From NCBI RefSeq assembly GCF_900110035.1, contig NZ_FOCF01000007.1, positions 1 to 64,000 on the forward strand: a DNA stretch of 64,000 bases, in the 5' to 3' direction. This document shows positions 23,961 to 33,501 of the stretch, in pieces. A program made the translations under genes and the position numbers. The DNA comes from Sphingomonas gellani. Its GTDB lineage: Bacteria; Pseudomonadota; Alphaproteobacteria; Sphingomonadales; Sphingomonadaceae. The notes under the pieces were generated by a model that was given only the letters and a program-made list of their open reading frames with translations, searched no databases and was not told the origin of the DNA. Numbering within the stretch: the stretch's first letter is position 1; each line of letters opens with the position of its first letter.

Positions 23961-26915
23961 TCAGAAGAACAGCTTGCGGATGGACAGGCGGACCGATCGG
24001 CCGAGCGGGTCGAGATAGCCGGGCTGGAAACTGATCGGCGTGACGCCTCGCGCGTCGCGGACCTGCTGGCGCTGGTTGAACAGGTTGTCGAACGACACGG
24101 TCAACCGGGTGCCGCGCAACCAGGGGTGCTTGCGGAACAGGTCCAGCCGACCGCCGAAATCCGCGAACAGTCGCAGGTTGGCGGTGGTCAGGCTGGAGAA
24201 GTCGAGGACGTTGGGACTGGCGGGGGTGCCGCCGTTCACCGTCGTGCCGCTCTGATAATTGACCGACAGGCGCGCGCCCAGGCCGTTGTTGCTGTATCCG
24301 GCCTGCCCCTCCAGCTCGTGGCGCGGCTGGCCACCGGTCTGGCCGATCGCGTCGCCGTTGAGCAGGTCCAGGAACGGGCCGTTCGCCCCGATGTCGACCC
24401 GGTCGGTGAAGTGCCAGGTGTGATACAGCGCGAATTGCAGCCGACCGCCGGCGCCGCCCCGGCCGCGGAAGCCGCCACCACCACCGCCCGGCCCACCGAA
24501 GCGGCCGCCGCCGGGACCGCCGGGGCCGGAGACCGCGCCGCCAGCTTGTCCAGGGGCAGGCGCGGTGTCGCCACGGTTGCCGCCCGCCGCCGCTCCATTA
24601 CCACCCGGCGCGCGCGCGGCGTTGCCGTCCGCTTGCCCGCCCGATCGCGCATCACCGCGCCCGTCGCCGCCCCACGGCCCACGTCCGCCACCCGGTGGGC
24701 GAAGTCCGGCGAACGGGTTCGGTCCGGTCCCGGCGCGGAATGCTTCCAATTGCTTCTGGATGCTCGACTTCAACGGCACGGACAGGTTGAAGCCATAGCG
24801 CAGCTCCGACCGCTCTGACCGGGCGAAGTTGATCGGTCGCGAATCGAGCTGGAGCAATTGCCCGTCCGCGCCGCGCAGGAATCGCTGCGGGAACGCCGCC
24901 TCGATCGCCGCCGTGGGCGTGGGAAAGCCGGCGATGACGTCGTCGGTGTCGCTGTTCACGTAATTGGCCGACAGCGTCAGGTCGGTGGTCCTCAGCGGCT
25001 TCACCGTCAGGCCGATCTTCGTGGTGTGGCTGTTGTTGGCGTTCAGCAAGGGATTGCCGCCGGTGATCGTGGTCACCACCGCGTTCGCACCCGACACGTA
25101 ATCGAACACGCGCACGTTCGGCGTCACCACTGTCGGATTGCCCAGCTGCGCGGCGCTTGGCGCGTTCTCGTCATCGGTGTGCGACGCGATCACGCGCACG
25201 CCCTCGATCGGGCTCCAGTTCGCGCCATAGCCGACCGTGGTCAGCGTGCCGAAGTCCGACAGCTGGTCGATGCCCAGATTGGCGTTGAGCGACAGGGTGC
25301 CGATCGCGCCCAGTACCGCCCGGTCGCGGCTGGTGATCGGCAGGTCGATGTTGAGCTGTCCGCTGGCGATGTCGCGCGACACGTCGCCACGCGTCGTCAC
25401 GCCGGACCGGAACGATCGGCTCGACAGGTCGCTGGTGGTGCCGCCCACGCGCAGGCTGGTGGTGATCGGCCCCGCCGGCAACGAAACGGGCGACCCCGTG
25501 ACCAGCGCGTTGATCGCCCCTTCCGTGCTCAACGAGTGGCCGCGATTGCCCGGCAGCAGGGAGAAGTCGCCCGCGCCCAGCGTCGCCGCACTGAACGCCG
25601 CAAAGGGGTTGGCGGTCGGATCGCCGGCATTCAGCCGATCCTGAAACGCCCGCGCGTCGATCCCGAGGTCGGTGTCCGTGTCGCTGGCAATACGGTCGTA
25701 GCTGCCCGTCACGTTCCACTGCCACCCGCCCAGCGACCCGTTGACGGTGGTGCCCAGATGGGCGGAAATGCTGGACCCGCGCTGTTCCAGCGGATCGAAC
25801 GCGCTCAGCGCCTGGGTCAGCGTCACCGTGTTCGCAAAGGGGGAATAGGGATTGCCAGCGGGTAGCGTCAGCGACAGCGAGGGCAGGCCCAGCGTCGACC
25901 GGTTGTCGCTCACCTCCAACGTGCCGTTCAGCGTCGCGCCGACGCTGCCGAAGCTGCGCGCATAGGTCGCGTTCGCATTGAACTGCCGCGAACTGCCCAG
26001 CAGGGTGCGATAGGCGCCCTGGTCGGCACTGGTCGGTGCCACCCCGGCGAAATCGCCCAGGATCGGCCGCGCGCCGGCAAACGAACCCGGCACGCCGACC
26101 ACGGTACCGGTGCCGAGCAATGGGTCGATCACCCCGCTTCCCGTCGCCACGATGTTGCCCGGCGCGCCGAACAGGCTCGGCTGTTGGGTGATCCCCCGCT
26201 CCGCCTCCGTCAGCGGAGAGCTGGCCGTATAGTCGAGGTGCAGGTTGACCCGCCCCCCGTTCGCGATGCCGAGCAGGTCGAGGCGCGGATTGGCGGTGTT
26301 GCGCCCGCCGGAGGTCGGAATGCGGTCGGCCAGCTCGACCGTCGCGGCGCGGAAACGTCGGCGCAGGACGAAGTTCACCACCCGCTGATCGGCGCGATAA
26401 CCATATTTCAGCGCGACCTCCTCGGGCAGGATGTCGACGCGCGCGATCGCTTCCGTCGGCAGGTCGCGGACCTCCTGAAATCCTGAGATGCGCCGCCCGT
26501 TGAGCAGCACCACCGGCCGACCGCCCGACCCGCGCCCGCTGCGCGTCTGTGGCGCCAGTTCGTCGAGCAGCTCGCTGACCGAACTGACACCATAGGAGCG
26601 GATGTCGGACGGGCCCAGCTGCACCTCAGGCGGGATATCACCAATCACCGCGCCGGGCAGGTTGCGGCGACCCTGCACGATGATGTCCGGTTCGTCGGGC
26701 GTGTCCTCCTCCTGCGCGGCGGCCTGTTGGGCCTGCGGCGTTTCGGGGGCAGGCGCTGGCTCGGGCGCGGCGACGCCGGGCTGGGTCGGGTCCGCGCGTT
26801 GCGGATCGGGCGCGGCGGGAGACACGGGCACAGCCGATGCCGCCGGGGGGCTGACCTGCTGCGCCACCGCGGGGCTCGCCACCACCGCCATCAATCCGAT
26901 ACCCAGCGTCCGCAT
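23961..26915 (-). CDS. TonB-dependent receptor with a Gly-rich insertion
   Basis: A 984-residue outer-membrane protein. It has a signal peptide (LGIGLMAVVASPAVAQ), a Pro/Ala-rich linker to about residue 75, and a plug domain (SSVSELLDELAPQTRS, RRISGFQEVRDLPTEAIARV, EEVALKYGYRADQRVVNFVL). A beta-barrel follows, ending in SVRLSIRKLFF with terminal Phe. Residues about 715-828 are a low-complexity block of Gly, Ala, Pro, Asn and Arg (for example GGPGGGGGGFRGRGGAGG) inside the barrel region, probably an extracellular loop. No TonB box is obvious. The ligand is unknown. It is downstream of the CitE-like gene on the same strand. Confidence 0.88.
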   Translation of the reverse strand: MRTLGIGLMAVVASPAVAQQVSPPAASAVPVSPAAPDPQRADPTQPGVAAPEPAPAPETPQAQQAAAQEEDTPDEPDIIVQGRRNLPGAVIGDIPPEVQLGPSDIRSYGVSSVSELLDELAPQTRSGRGSGGRPVVLLNGRRISGFQEVRDLPTEAIARVDILPEEVALKYGYRADQRVVNFVLRRRFRAATVELADRIPTSGGRNTANPRLDLLGIANGGRVNLHLDYTASSPLTEAERGITQQPSLFGAPGNIVATGSGVIDPLLGTGTVVGVPGSFAGARPILGDFAGVAPTSADQGAYRTLLGSSRQFNANATYARSFGSVGATLNGTLEVSDNRSTLGLPSLSLTLPAGNPYSPFANTVTLTQALSAFDPLEQRGSSISAHLGTTVNGSLGGWQWNVTGSYDRIASDTDTDLGIDARAFQDRLNAGDPTANPFAAFSAATLGAGDFSLLPGNRGHSLSTEGAINALVTGSPVSLPAGPITTSLRVGGTTSDLSSRSFRSGVTTRGDVSRDIASGQLNIDLPITSRDRAVLGAIGTLSLNANLGIDQLSDFGTLTTVGYGANWSPIEGVRVIASHTDDENAPSAAQLGNPTVVTPNVRVFDYVSGANAVVTTITGGNPLLNANNSHTTKIGLTVKPLRTTDLTLSANYVNSDTDDVIAGFPTPTAAIEAAFPQRFLRGADGQLLQLDSRPINFARSERSELRYGFNLSVPLKSSIQKQLEAFRAGTGPNPFAGLRPPGGGRGPWGGDGRGDARSGGQADGNAARAPGGNGAAAGGNRGDTAPAPGQAGGAVSGPGGPGGGRFGGPGGGGGGFRGRGGAGGRLQFALYHTWHFTDRVDIGANGPFLDLLNGDAIGQTGGQPRHELEGQAGYSNNGLGARLSVNYQSGTTVNGGTPASPNVLDFSSLTTANLRLFADFGGRLDLFRKHPWLRGTRLTVSFDNLFNQRQQVRDARGVTPISFQPGYLDPLGRSVRLSIRKLFF

Positions 26916-27038
26916 TCTCGTGTTCCGGCAAATTTCGTGTCAGGCGCGGCCGTAGTGGCGATTTGTCGCACAATTGTGCCGGGCGCGCGCGTCAAAGGGA
27001 AAGCCAGTCTGCCACATCCGCGCCGCCGTCTCACCGCG

Positions 27039-27896
27039 TCAGCGTGCGACAGCCCCAGCCAGCGCCAGCGTGCGCCGCGCCTCCTCCAGGTGCAGCCGTT
27101 CCACCATGCGCCCGTCCAGCCGGATCGCGCCGCGATCGTCCTGCGCAAAGGCGTCGACGACGCGCTGTGCCCACGCGACCTCCTCCGGATCGGGCGCGAA
27201 GGCGGTGTTGGCGGCCGCGATCTGGCTGGGATGGATCAGCGTCTTCCCGTCGAAGCCCAGGTCGCGCCCCTGCCTGCACTCCGCGTCCAGCAGGTCGCCG
27301 TCGCCGATCGCGTTGCATACCCCGTCCAGGACCCCCAGCCCCGCCGCCCGCGCGGCCAGCACGATGCCGGTCAGCGCGGACACCAGCGGCGCGCGCGACG
27401 AGCCCGGCCGGCATCGCATCTCCCGCGCCAGATCGTTGGTCCCCGCCACCAGCACCGCCAGCCCATATCCCGCATCGGCGATCGCCGGCAGGGTCAGCAC
27501 CCCGCGCGCGGTCTCCACCATCGCCCACAGCGCCGGCCCCTCGCCCAGCAGCGCACGCGCCTGTGCCAGCGTGTCGGGCGACGACACCTTGGGCAGCAGC
27601 ACGGCGTCCGCGTCGATGCCGGAAAGCGCGGACAGGTCGTCCGCCGCCCATTCCGTGTCCAGCCCGTTGACCCGCACCACCAGCTCGCGATTGCCCCAGC
27701 CGCCACCCCGGACCGCCGCCACCGCCGCCTCTCGCGCCGCCGCCTTCGCCTCCGGCACCACGGCATCCTCCAGATCGAGGATCACCACATCGGCATCAAG
27801 GCCGCGCGCCTTCGCCACCGCCCGCGCATTGGAGGCCGGCAGGAACAGCGCACTGCGGCGGGGACGGATGGCGGGGGTCGTGTAGTCAGGGGTCAT
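27039..27896 (-). CDS. HpcH/HpaI-type CoA ester lyase (CitE-like)
   Basis: A 285-residue TIM-barrel lyase of the citryl-CoA/malyl-CoA family. Motifs are RRSALFLPASNARAVAKARG, DVVILDLEDAVVPEAKAAAR with metal/active-site acids, VVRVNGLDTEW with the Arg, LWAMVETARGVL with the Glu, and GFDGKTLIHPSQI. Members cleave or form C-C bonds of acyl-CoA esters such as malyl-CoA or citramalyl-CoA. Which one applies here cannot be told. The ATG at 27896 after GGCGGG is preferred to one ten codons upstream. It is divergent from the glycan cassette. Confidence 0.92.
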   Translation of the reverse strand: MTPDYTTPAIRPRRSALFLPASNARAVAKARGLDADVVILDLEDAVVPEAKAAAREAAVAAVRGGGWGNRELVVRVNGLDTEWAADDLSALSGIDADAVLLPKVSSPDTLAQARALLGEGPALWAMVETARGVLTLPAIADAGYGLAVLVAGTNDLAREMRCRPGSSRAPLVSALTGIVLAARAAGLGVLDGVCNAIGDGDLLDAECRQGRDLGFDGKTLIHPSQIAAANTAFAPDPEEVAWAQRVVDAFAQDDRGAIRLDGRMVERLHLEEARRTLALAGAVAR

Positions 27897-28272
27897 CCCG
27901 CCTTCTCTCCCGCCCACGTCCGCCATTCAAGCGCGCGCGGCCAAGACAGGCGGCGGTGGGACCAGGCTTCGCCAGCAACCGATCCGCCGGCGCATGCCGA
28001 GGTCCAGAGCCCGGCAGCACATCGTGCGCCCGGATCGTAGAACCAGACCGGCACGGGGTGGAAATCGAAGCTGTCCTACATCACCACGCCAAGCCATGGC
28101 GGCGGCATGTCCGGTTTCGTCGCCTCTCCGCCATCCCTGCCCAGCACGCGACCGCCAACCGGAGGCAAAGTGGAGAAACGCGTTTCAGCTCTCCACTTTC
28201 TCCACTTCACCCCGCGGGCGGGTCACGCGCCCTCTGGCGGAACGGTGGTGCGGCGGGCACGTTGCGGTGAGC
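27897..28272. other. Divergent intergenic region ahead of the glycan cassette
   Basis: A 376-bp non-coding gap between the CitE-like gene and the GH130 gene. Apart from the symmetric element at 28168-28199 no gene or repeat is seen. It should hold the promoters of both directions. Confidence 0.5.
28168..28199. promoter_or_regulatory. Nested palindromes: LacI-type operator within an inverted repeat
   Basis: GAAACGCGTTTC (28175-28186) is a perfect 12-bp palindrome of the form favoured by LacI/GalR repressors. It is overlapped by a second symmetry: AAAGTGGAGA (28168-28177) and its exact reverse complement TCTCCACTTT (28190-28199). The element is 74 bp upstream of the GH130 start. It can be a repressor site or a leader hairpin. 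No LacI gene is in the window. Confidence 0.65.
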
Positions 28273-29388
28273 ATGGCTGACGATTTCCTGATCTTCACAC
28301 CCGATGCCGTCGACCTGTCCCGCTCGCCGCTTCGGCGCGGGATCGATGCGGACACCTATGTGCTCGGCGCCTTCAACCCGGGGCTGACGCGGCTGCCATC
28401 CGGCAACCTGCTGCTGATCGTACGGGTGGCGGAGGCGCTGCGCGAGCCGGAACGCGACGGCCATGTGCACGCGGTGCGCTGGACGCCAGACGGGTATGTG
28501 CTCGATACCCATGCCATGACCGGCGTCGACATGGCCGACCCGCGCCAGTTCGAGTTCCGCGGCGCCGCGCATCGCATCCTCGGCCTGACCTCGCTGTCGT
28601 GGCTGCTGCCGGTGGAGCTGACGCCGGACGCCGCGGAGGTGGTGGCGGTGCATTACGACCGCGCTATCGAACCCGCCGCACCATGGCAGGATTACGGGGT
28701 GGAGGACGCCCGCATCAGCCGCATCGGCGACCGCTGGTACATGACCGAATGCTCCGTCTCGGCGCAGCGGCACTGCACCGCGCTGCACACCAGCGACAAC
28801 GGCCTGGACTGGCGTTTGGAGGGGATCATCCTCGACCACCAGAACAAGGACATGCTGTTCTTTGAGGGCAAGGTGGATGACCGCTTCGTCGCCCTGACCC
28901 GGCCGCTGGGGGAGGTGTATTTCACCTATCCGGCCGAATCACCCTATGTCGGCGGCCCGTCGATCAACCTCGCCACTTCCCCCGACGCGCTGCACTGGAG
29001 GCCGCTGGAGGCGCCGGGCATCCGCGCACGGAAAGGGTCGGCCAGCGCGATGAAGGTCGGCGGCGGCACCCCGCCGATCCTGACCGATGCCGGCTGGCTG
29101 CACATCTGGCATGGGGTGGAGCGACAGGGAAAGGTCGGCATCTATCGCAGCTTCTGGGCGCTGCACGACCGCGACGATCCCGGCGTGCTGCTGCGGCTGG
29201 AGGATACCGAGCCCCTGATCGAGGCGAACCCGGCCCTCACCGCCGGCATCGCGCACCAGATGTACCTGCCCACCCCGGTGGTGTTCTCGACCGGCATCGT
29301 CGATGCGGGCGACCATTACATCGTCGCGTCGGGAGAGGCCGACCTGGCGTGTCGCATCACCCGCCTGCCCAAGAGCCGCTTTTCATGA
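28273..29388 (+). CDS. GH130 family glycosidase/phosphorylase (beta-mannoside type)
   Basis: A 371-residue five-bladed propeller enzyme of family GH130, which phosphorolyses or hydrolyses beta-mannosides. Visible family features are FNPGLTRLPSGNLLLIVRVA, the general-acid Asp region YGVEDARISRIGDRWYMT, DNGLDWRLEGII, and TPPILTDAGWLHIWHGVERQ with basic and His residues for phosphate. No signal peptide is present, so it is cytoplasmic. The ATG at 28273 has only a weak leader; GTG 28267 is possible. It is the first gene of a three-gene unit, overlapping the GH13 gene. Phosphorylase versus hydrolase cannot be decided here. Confidence 0.88.
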   Translation: MADDFLIFTPDAVDLSRSPLRRGIDADTYVLGAFNPGLTRLPSGNLLLIVRVAEALREPERDGHVHAVRWTPDGYVLDTHAMTGVDMADPRQFEFRGAAHRILGLTSLSWLLPVELTPDAAEVVAVHYDRAIEPAAPWQDYGVEDARISRIGDRWYMTECSVSAQRHCTALHTSDNGLDWRLEGIILDHQNKDMLFFEGKVDDRFVALTRPLGEVYFTYPAESPYVGGPSINLATSPDALHWRPLEAPGIRARKGSASAMKVGGGTPPILTDAGWLHIWHGVERQGKVGIYRSFWALHDRDDPGVLLRLEDTEPLIEANPALTAGIAHQMYLPTPVVFSTGIVDAGDHYIVASGEADLACRITRLPKSRFS

Positions 29389-30986
29389 CGGAGGAACGCA
29401 CGCCGTGGTGGCGGACGGGATCGATCTACCAGATCTATCCCCGCTCGTTCCAGGACACGGACGGCGACGGCATCGGCGACCTGGCCGGCATCACGCAGCG
29501 TCTGGATTATCTGGTCGACCTGGGCATCGACGCGGTCTGGATCAGCCCCATCTTCCCGTCACCCATGGCGGATTTCGGGTACGACGTGGCCGATTATGTC
29601 GGCATCGACCCGCGTTTCGGGACGCTGGACGATTTCGACCGGCTGCTGGCCGCCGCCCATACCCGCGGGCTGCGCGTGCTGCTCGACTTCGTGCCCAACC
29701 ATTCGTCCGACCGGCATCCCTGGTTCGTCGAAAGCCGGTCATCGCGTACCAATCCGAAGCGCGACTGGTACATCTGGCGCGATGCGAAGCCGGACGGATC
29801 GCCGCCCAACAACTGGATCAGCGACTTCGGCGGCCCGGCATGGGAGTGGGACGCGGCGACGGGGCAATATTACAGCCACGCCTTCCTGCCGCAGCAACCC
29901 GACCTCAACTGGCGCAATCCGGCGGTGGTCGATGCGATGCTGGACGCGATGCGCTTCTGGTTGGAACGCGGCGTGGACGGGTTCCGGATCGACGTGCTTT
30001 GGCACATGGTCAAGCATGCCGAGTTCATCGACAACCCGCTCAACCCGGACTGGCATGCCGGCATGGGCGACATGCACCGCGTCCACCAGACCCACTCCAC
30101 CGACCAGCCGGAGGTGCACGACATCGCCGCGCGGATGCGTGCGCTGGCGGAGGCGTTCTCCACGCCCGATTGCGAGCGCGTCCTGATCGGGGAGATCTAC
30201 CTGCCGTTCGAGCGGCTGATGCAGTATTACGGCACGGCGGAGGCGCCGGGCGTCCACCTGCCCTTCAACTTCACGCTGATCGATGCGGCGTGGAACGCAC
30301 GCGCGCTCGCCGCGCTGATCGCGGAGTATGAGGCGGCGCTGCCTGCGGACGGCTGGCCCAACTGGGTGCTGGGCAATCACGACCGACCCCGTTCCGCCAC
30401 CAAGCGGGGCGCCGCACAGGCCCGCGTCGCGCAGATGTTGCTGCTGACACTGCGGGGCACGCCGACGCTCTATTACGGCGACGAGCTGGGCATGGAGGAT
30501 GTCGCCATTCCGCTGGGCCAGGTGCAGGACCCGCGCGAACTGCGGGAGCCCGGCCTGGGCCTGGGTCGCGATCCCGTTCGCACGCCGATGCCGTGGAGCG
30601 ATGCGGCGAACGCAGGATTTTCCACCGGCACGCCCTGGCTGCCGCTCGGCCCCGACTGGCGCACCCGCAACGTCGCGGCGGAGCGTGACGACCCCGCCTC
30701 CATGCTGACGCTGGTGCGGGCGTTGCTGGCGATGCGGCGGGCGCAGCCGGCACTGTCGGGCGGCGACCTGCGCCTGCTGGAGGCGGAGGGCGACGTGCTG
30801 GCCTATACGCGCGGCGACGACGTGCTGGTGGCGCTCAACCTCGGCAGCAATGCGCAGCGCCTCTCCCTGCCCACCGGAGCGTTCGTGCCGCTGCTGACCA
30901 GCGACGGCACGGGCCTCGATCTGGAGTGGTCAGGCGGACTCGCGCTGAAGCCGGATCAGGGTATCATCCTGCGCCGCATCCGCTAA
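29385..30986 (+). CDS. GH13 alpha-glucosidase (oligo-1,6-glucosidase/alpha-glucosidase type)
   Basis: A 533-residue alpha-amylase-family enzyme. The four GH13 regions are seen: VLLDFVPNHSSDRHPWF, GVDGFRIDVLWH with nucleophile Asp203, VLIGEIYLPFERL with acid/base Glu270, and VLGNHDRPRSATK. The start WWRTGSIYQIYPRSFQDTDG and PKRDWYIWRDAKPDGSPPNN are typical for alpha-glucosidases acting on short oligosaccharides. No signal peptide, so cytoplasmic. ATGA overlap with GH130 shows coupling. Regulation is presumably from the upstream palindrome. Confidence 0.94.
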   Translation: MTEERTPWWRTGSIYQIYPRSFQDTDGDGIGDLAGITQRLDYLVDLGIDAVWISPIFPSPMADFGYDVADYVGIDPRFGTLDDFDRLLAAAHTRGLRVLLDFVPNHSSDRHPWFVESRSSRTNPKRDWYIWRDAKPDGSPPNNWISDFGGPAWEWDAATGQYYSHAFLPQQPDLNWRNPAVVDAMLDAMRFWLERGVDGFRIDVLWHMVKHAEFIDNPLNPDWHAGMGDMHRVHQTHSTDQPEVHDIAARMRALAEAFSTPDCERVLIGEIYLPFERLMQYYGTAEAPGVHLPFNFTLIDAAWNARALAALIAEYEAALPADGWPNWVLGNHDRPRSATKRGAAQARVAQMLLLTLRGTPTLYYGDELGMEDVAIPLGQVQDPRELREPGLGLGRDPVRTPMPWSDAANAGFSTGTPWLPLGPDWRTRNVAAERDDPASMLTLVRALLAMRRAQPALSGGDLRLLEAEGDVLAYTRGDDVLVALNLGSNAQRLSLPTGAFVPLLTSDGTGLDLEWSGGLALKPDQGIILRRIR

Positions 30987-30997
30987 GCAGCCGGCGC

Positions 30998-32011
30998 ATG
31001 AAGATCGCGATGCTCGCCCCCATCTCCTGGCGCACGCCGCCGCGCCATTATGGGCCATGGGAGCTGGTCACCAGCCTGCTGACCGAGGCGCTGGTCGCGC
31101 GCGGGGTCGACGTGACGCTGTTCGCCACCGCCGACAGCCGCACCGCCGGAACGCTGTCCGCCGTGGTGCCGGCGCCCTATTCGGAAGACCCGTCGATCGA
31201 TGCCAAGGTGTGGGAATTCCGCCACCTCGCCCATCTGTTCGAACGGGCCGGCGAGTTCGACCTGATCCACAACCAGGCCGATTTCCCGGCGCACGCCTTT
31301 TCGCACCTCGTCCCCACGCCGATGGTCACCACCATCCACGGATTCTCGTCGGACCGCATCCTGCCGATGTACAAGCCGTATGAGGACCGGGTGCATTATG
31401 TCGCGATCTCCGACGCGGATCGCTCGCCCGATCTGCGCTACGCCGCGACGATCCATCACGGTATTCCGATCGCGGACTTCCCCTTCGACGCGAACGGCAG
31501 CGAGGACCTCCTGTTCTTCGGCCGCATCCATCCCGACAAGGGCGTGCGCGAGGCGATCGACGTCGCACAGGCGACCGGCCGCCGCCTGTTGATGGCCGGC
31601 ATCGTGCAGGACGAGGGCTATCACCGCGAGCGCGTCGCGCCGATGATCGACGGCGACCGCGTCGTCTACAATGGCCCGCTCGGCGGCACCGACCGCGTGC
31701 GGGCGCTCGGCGGCGCGAAGGCGCTGCTGCACCTCATCAACTTCGACGAACCGTTCGGGTTGTCCGTGATCGAGGCGCTGGCCTGCGGGACGCCGGTGAT
31801 CGCGATGCGGCGCGGGTCGATGGGCGAACTGATCGACCATGGCGTGACCGGCTTCCTGGTCGACTCGCTGGACGAGGCGATCGCGGCCGTGGATCGGCTG
31901 GACGAGATCGACCGCGCTGCCTGTCGCAAGGCGGCGGTGGACCGATTCAGCGTCGAACGCATGGCGGACGCGTACATCGAACTTTACCGCGAGATTCTCG
32001 CGCAGCGCTGA
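30998..32011 (+). CDS. Glycosyltransferase family 4 protein
   Basis: A 337-residue GT-B glycosyltransferase. The N-terminal domain begins MKIAMLAPISWRTPPRHYGP and contains FDLIHNQADFPAHAF and MVTTIHGFSSDR. The C-terminal nucleotide-sugar domain has LLFFGRIHPDKGVREAIDVA and the GT4 EX7E motif in FDEPFGLSVIEALACGTPVI. It starts 11 bp after the GH13 stop, so it belongs to the same unit. A glycosyltransferase in a degradation cassette is unexpected; it may build or remodel a storage or capping glycan. Sugar donor unknown. Confidence 0.92.
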   Translation: MKIAMLAPISWRTPPRHYGPWELVTSLLTEALVARGVDVTLFATADSRTAGTLSAVVPAPYSEDPSIDAKVWEFRHLAHLFERAGEFDLIHNQADFPAHAFSHLVPTPMVTTIHGFSSDRILPMYKPYEDRVHYVAISDADRSPDLRYAATIHHGIPIADFPFDANGSEDLLFFGRIHPDKGVREAIDVAQATGRRLLMAGIVQDEGYHRERVAPMIDGDRVVYNGPLGGTDRVRALGGAKALLHLINFDEPFGLSVIEALACGTPVIAMRRGSMGELIDHGVTGFLVDSLDEAIAAVDRLDEIDRAACRKAAVDRFSVERMADAYIELYREILAQR

Positions 32012-32026
32012 CGAGCCGTCGTCGCC

Positions 32027-32377
32027 TCAGGCGTGCGACAGGATGTTGAGCAACCGGCCGAACGGATCGCGCACGAAGAATCGCCGCACGCCCCAGGGCT
32101 CTCGCATGGGTCCATATTCGGGAACGAGGCCGGCATCGATCACCCGGCGGTGAATCGCGTCCAGATCGTCCACCTCGATCGATAGATCGGGCACAGGGGT
32201 GCCCGACCCGCCTTCGCTGGCGAAGCTGATCTGCGGCGTCGCCATTCCATCGCCGGCGAAGGTCACGATCCAGCCATGATCCATCACCGGCTCCAGCCCC
32301 AGGATCGACCCGTAAAAGGCTCGCGCGGCGTCCATCCGGTCGGTGGCGATGTTGGACACGATTCGCTTCACCGCCAC
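32027..32377 (-). CDS. VOC-superfamily protein
   Basis: A 116-residue glyoxalase-fold protein: DRMDAARAFYGSILGLEPVM, LSIEVDDLDAIHRRVIDAGL, VRRFFVRDPFGRLLNILSH. This is the arrangement of bleomycin-resistance/glyoxalase-like single-domain members. The GTG start at 32377 is preceded by GGAGG, and its reading is supported by the direct AVKRIVSNIATD beginning. It converges with the glycosyltransferase gene. Substrate unknown. Confidence 0.88.
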   Translation of the reverse strand: MAVKRIVSNIATDRMDAARAFYGSILGLEPVMDHGWIVTFAGDGMATPQISFASEGGSGTPVPDLSIEVDDLDAIHRRVIDAGLVPEYGPMREPWGVRRFFVRDPFGRLLNILSHA

Positions 32378-32422
32378 GCCGACCTCCTTCCCGATCAGAC
32401 TGGTCTCAGCGGCAGCCGCGCC

Positions 32423-33427
32423 TCACGACGCCACCACCAGCTTCACCAGCGTGCCCGCCCGCAACGGCTGATCCGCAGACAGCCCGTTGAGGGTCAGGAA
32501 CCGTTCGCGGCGCAACGTCGGGAACGCCATCCGTGCGGCCAGTGTGTCCACCGTATCCTTCGCGCCAACGGTCACGATGCTGATCTTCTGCCGGTCCTTG
32601 GCCTCGCCATAAGGCAGGCCGTTCAGCATGCGCAGGAACGCGGTATCCTGCGCCGGCGTCACCTCCGGCCGACCGGTGGCTGCGGCCAGCTGCACCGCGC
32701 GCTTCACCCGAGCTTCCGAATTGGGATGGGTCGACGCCCAGGTCGGCACGTTGCCCCCCGCCTTGCCCGCAGCCTCAGCCGACAGGCCGGTCGACGCGTC
32801 CAGCGCGCTCAGGATATCGGCCGAGGCGTAGGGATCGTAACCCGCCGCCGCCATGTAGCGGATGCCGAGCGCGTCGGCCTGGTATTCCTGATCGCGCCCG
32901 TATTTCAGCGTGTAGAGCTGCGCGCCCGTGCCGACCGCCCGCGTCGCCAGATCGCTGCCCGTCGCCGCGCCGACGCCGGCCGCGAGCAGGGAGCCCAGCG
33001 TCGCGCGGGTGTTGCGGCTGTTCGCGTGACGCGCGGCGACATGGCCGACCTCATGCCCCAGCACCGACGCCAATTCCGCCTCGGAATTCATCAGCGCCAG
33101 CAGTTGCCTGGTTATGTAGATATAGCCGCCCGGAATGGCGAAGGCGTTTTCGACCGGTGAGTCGAGCGTCGTCACGGTGAAGTCGCCGCTGGCGTTCGAC
33201 AGGCCGGACTGCACCGCGACCCGCTTGCCGACGCGCTCCACAAAGGCTGCCTGCGGCCCGCGATAGGCGCCGCCGAATTGTGCAATCAGCTGGGGATTGG
33301 CGGCCGCGCCCTGTTGCTTGTCGGATGCGGAGATCGACCGCACAGTGGATTGTCCCTGTTGGGCGAACGCCGGCAAGGGCGTCAGTAACATGGACAGGCT
33401 CAGGACACAGGACATGCTTGGCTTCAC
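32423..33427 (-). CDS. M48 family metalloprotease (BepA/LoiP-like), periplasmic
   Basis: A 334-residue protein with a signal peptide (LSLSMLLTPLPAFAQQ), the zinc motif His125-Glu126-His129 (LASVLGHEVGHVAARHA) and the third-ligand region GRDQEYQADALGIRYMAAAG. The C-terminal about 50 residues (VTVGAKDTVDTLAARMAF, LNGLSADQPLRAGTLVKLVV) look like a LysM/peptidoglycan-binding-type module. Such proteases control outer-membrane protein quality or cell-wall turnover. It stands alone, 75 bp after the CNNM gene's end on the same strand. Confidence 0.93.
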   Translation of the reverse strand: MKPSMSCVLSLSMLLTPLPAFAQQGQSTVRSISASDKQQGAAANPQLIAQFGGAYRGPQAAFVERVGKRVAVQSGLSNASGDFTVTTLDSPVENAFAIPGGYIYITRQLLALMNSEAELASVLGHEVGHVAARHANSRNTRATLGSLLAAGVGAATGSDLATRAVGTGAQLYTLKYGRDQEYQADALGIRYMAAAGYDPYASADILSALDASTGLSAEAAGKAGGNVPTWASTHPNSEARVKRAVQLAAATGRPEVTPAQDTAFLRMLNGLPYGEAKDRQKISIVTVGAKDTVDTLAARMAFPTLRRERFLTLNGLSADQPLRAGTLVKLVVAS

Positions 33428-33501
33428 GGTTCACTCCCTTGTTGGTCGAGTGAATGACCGTGCCCGCGCCCCGGTTCCCCGGCAGGCGGCTCCAACCTGT
33501 G

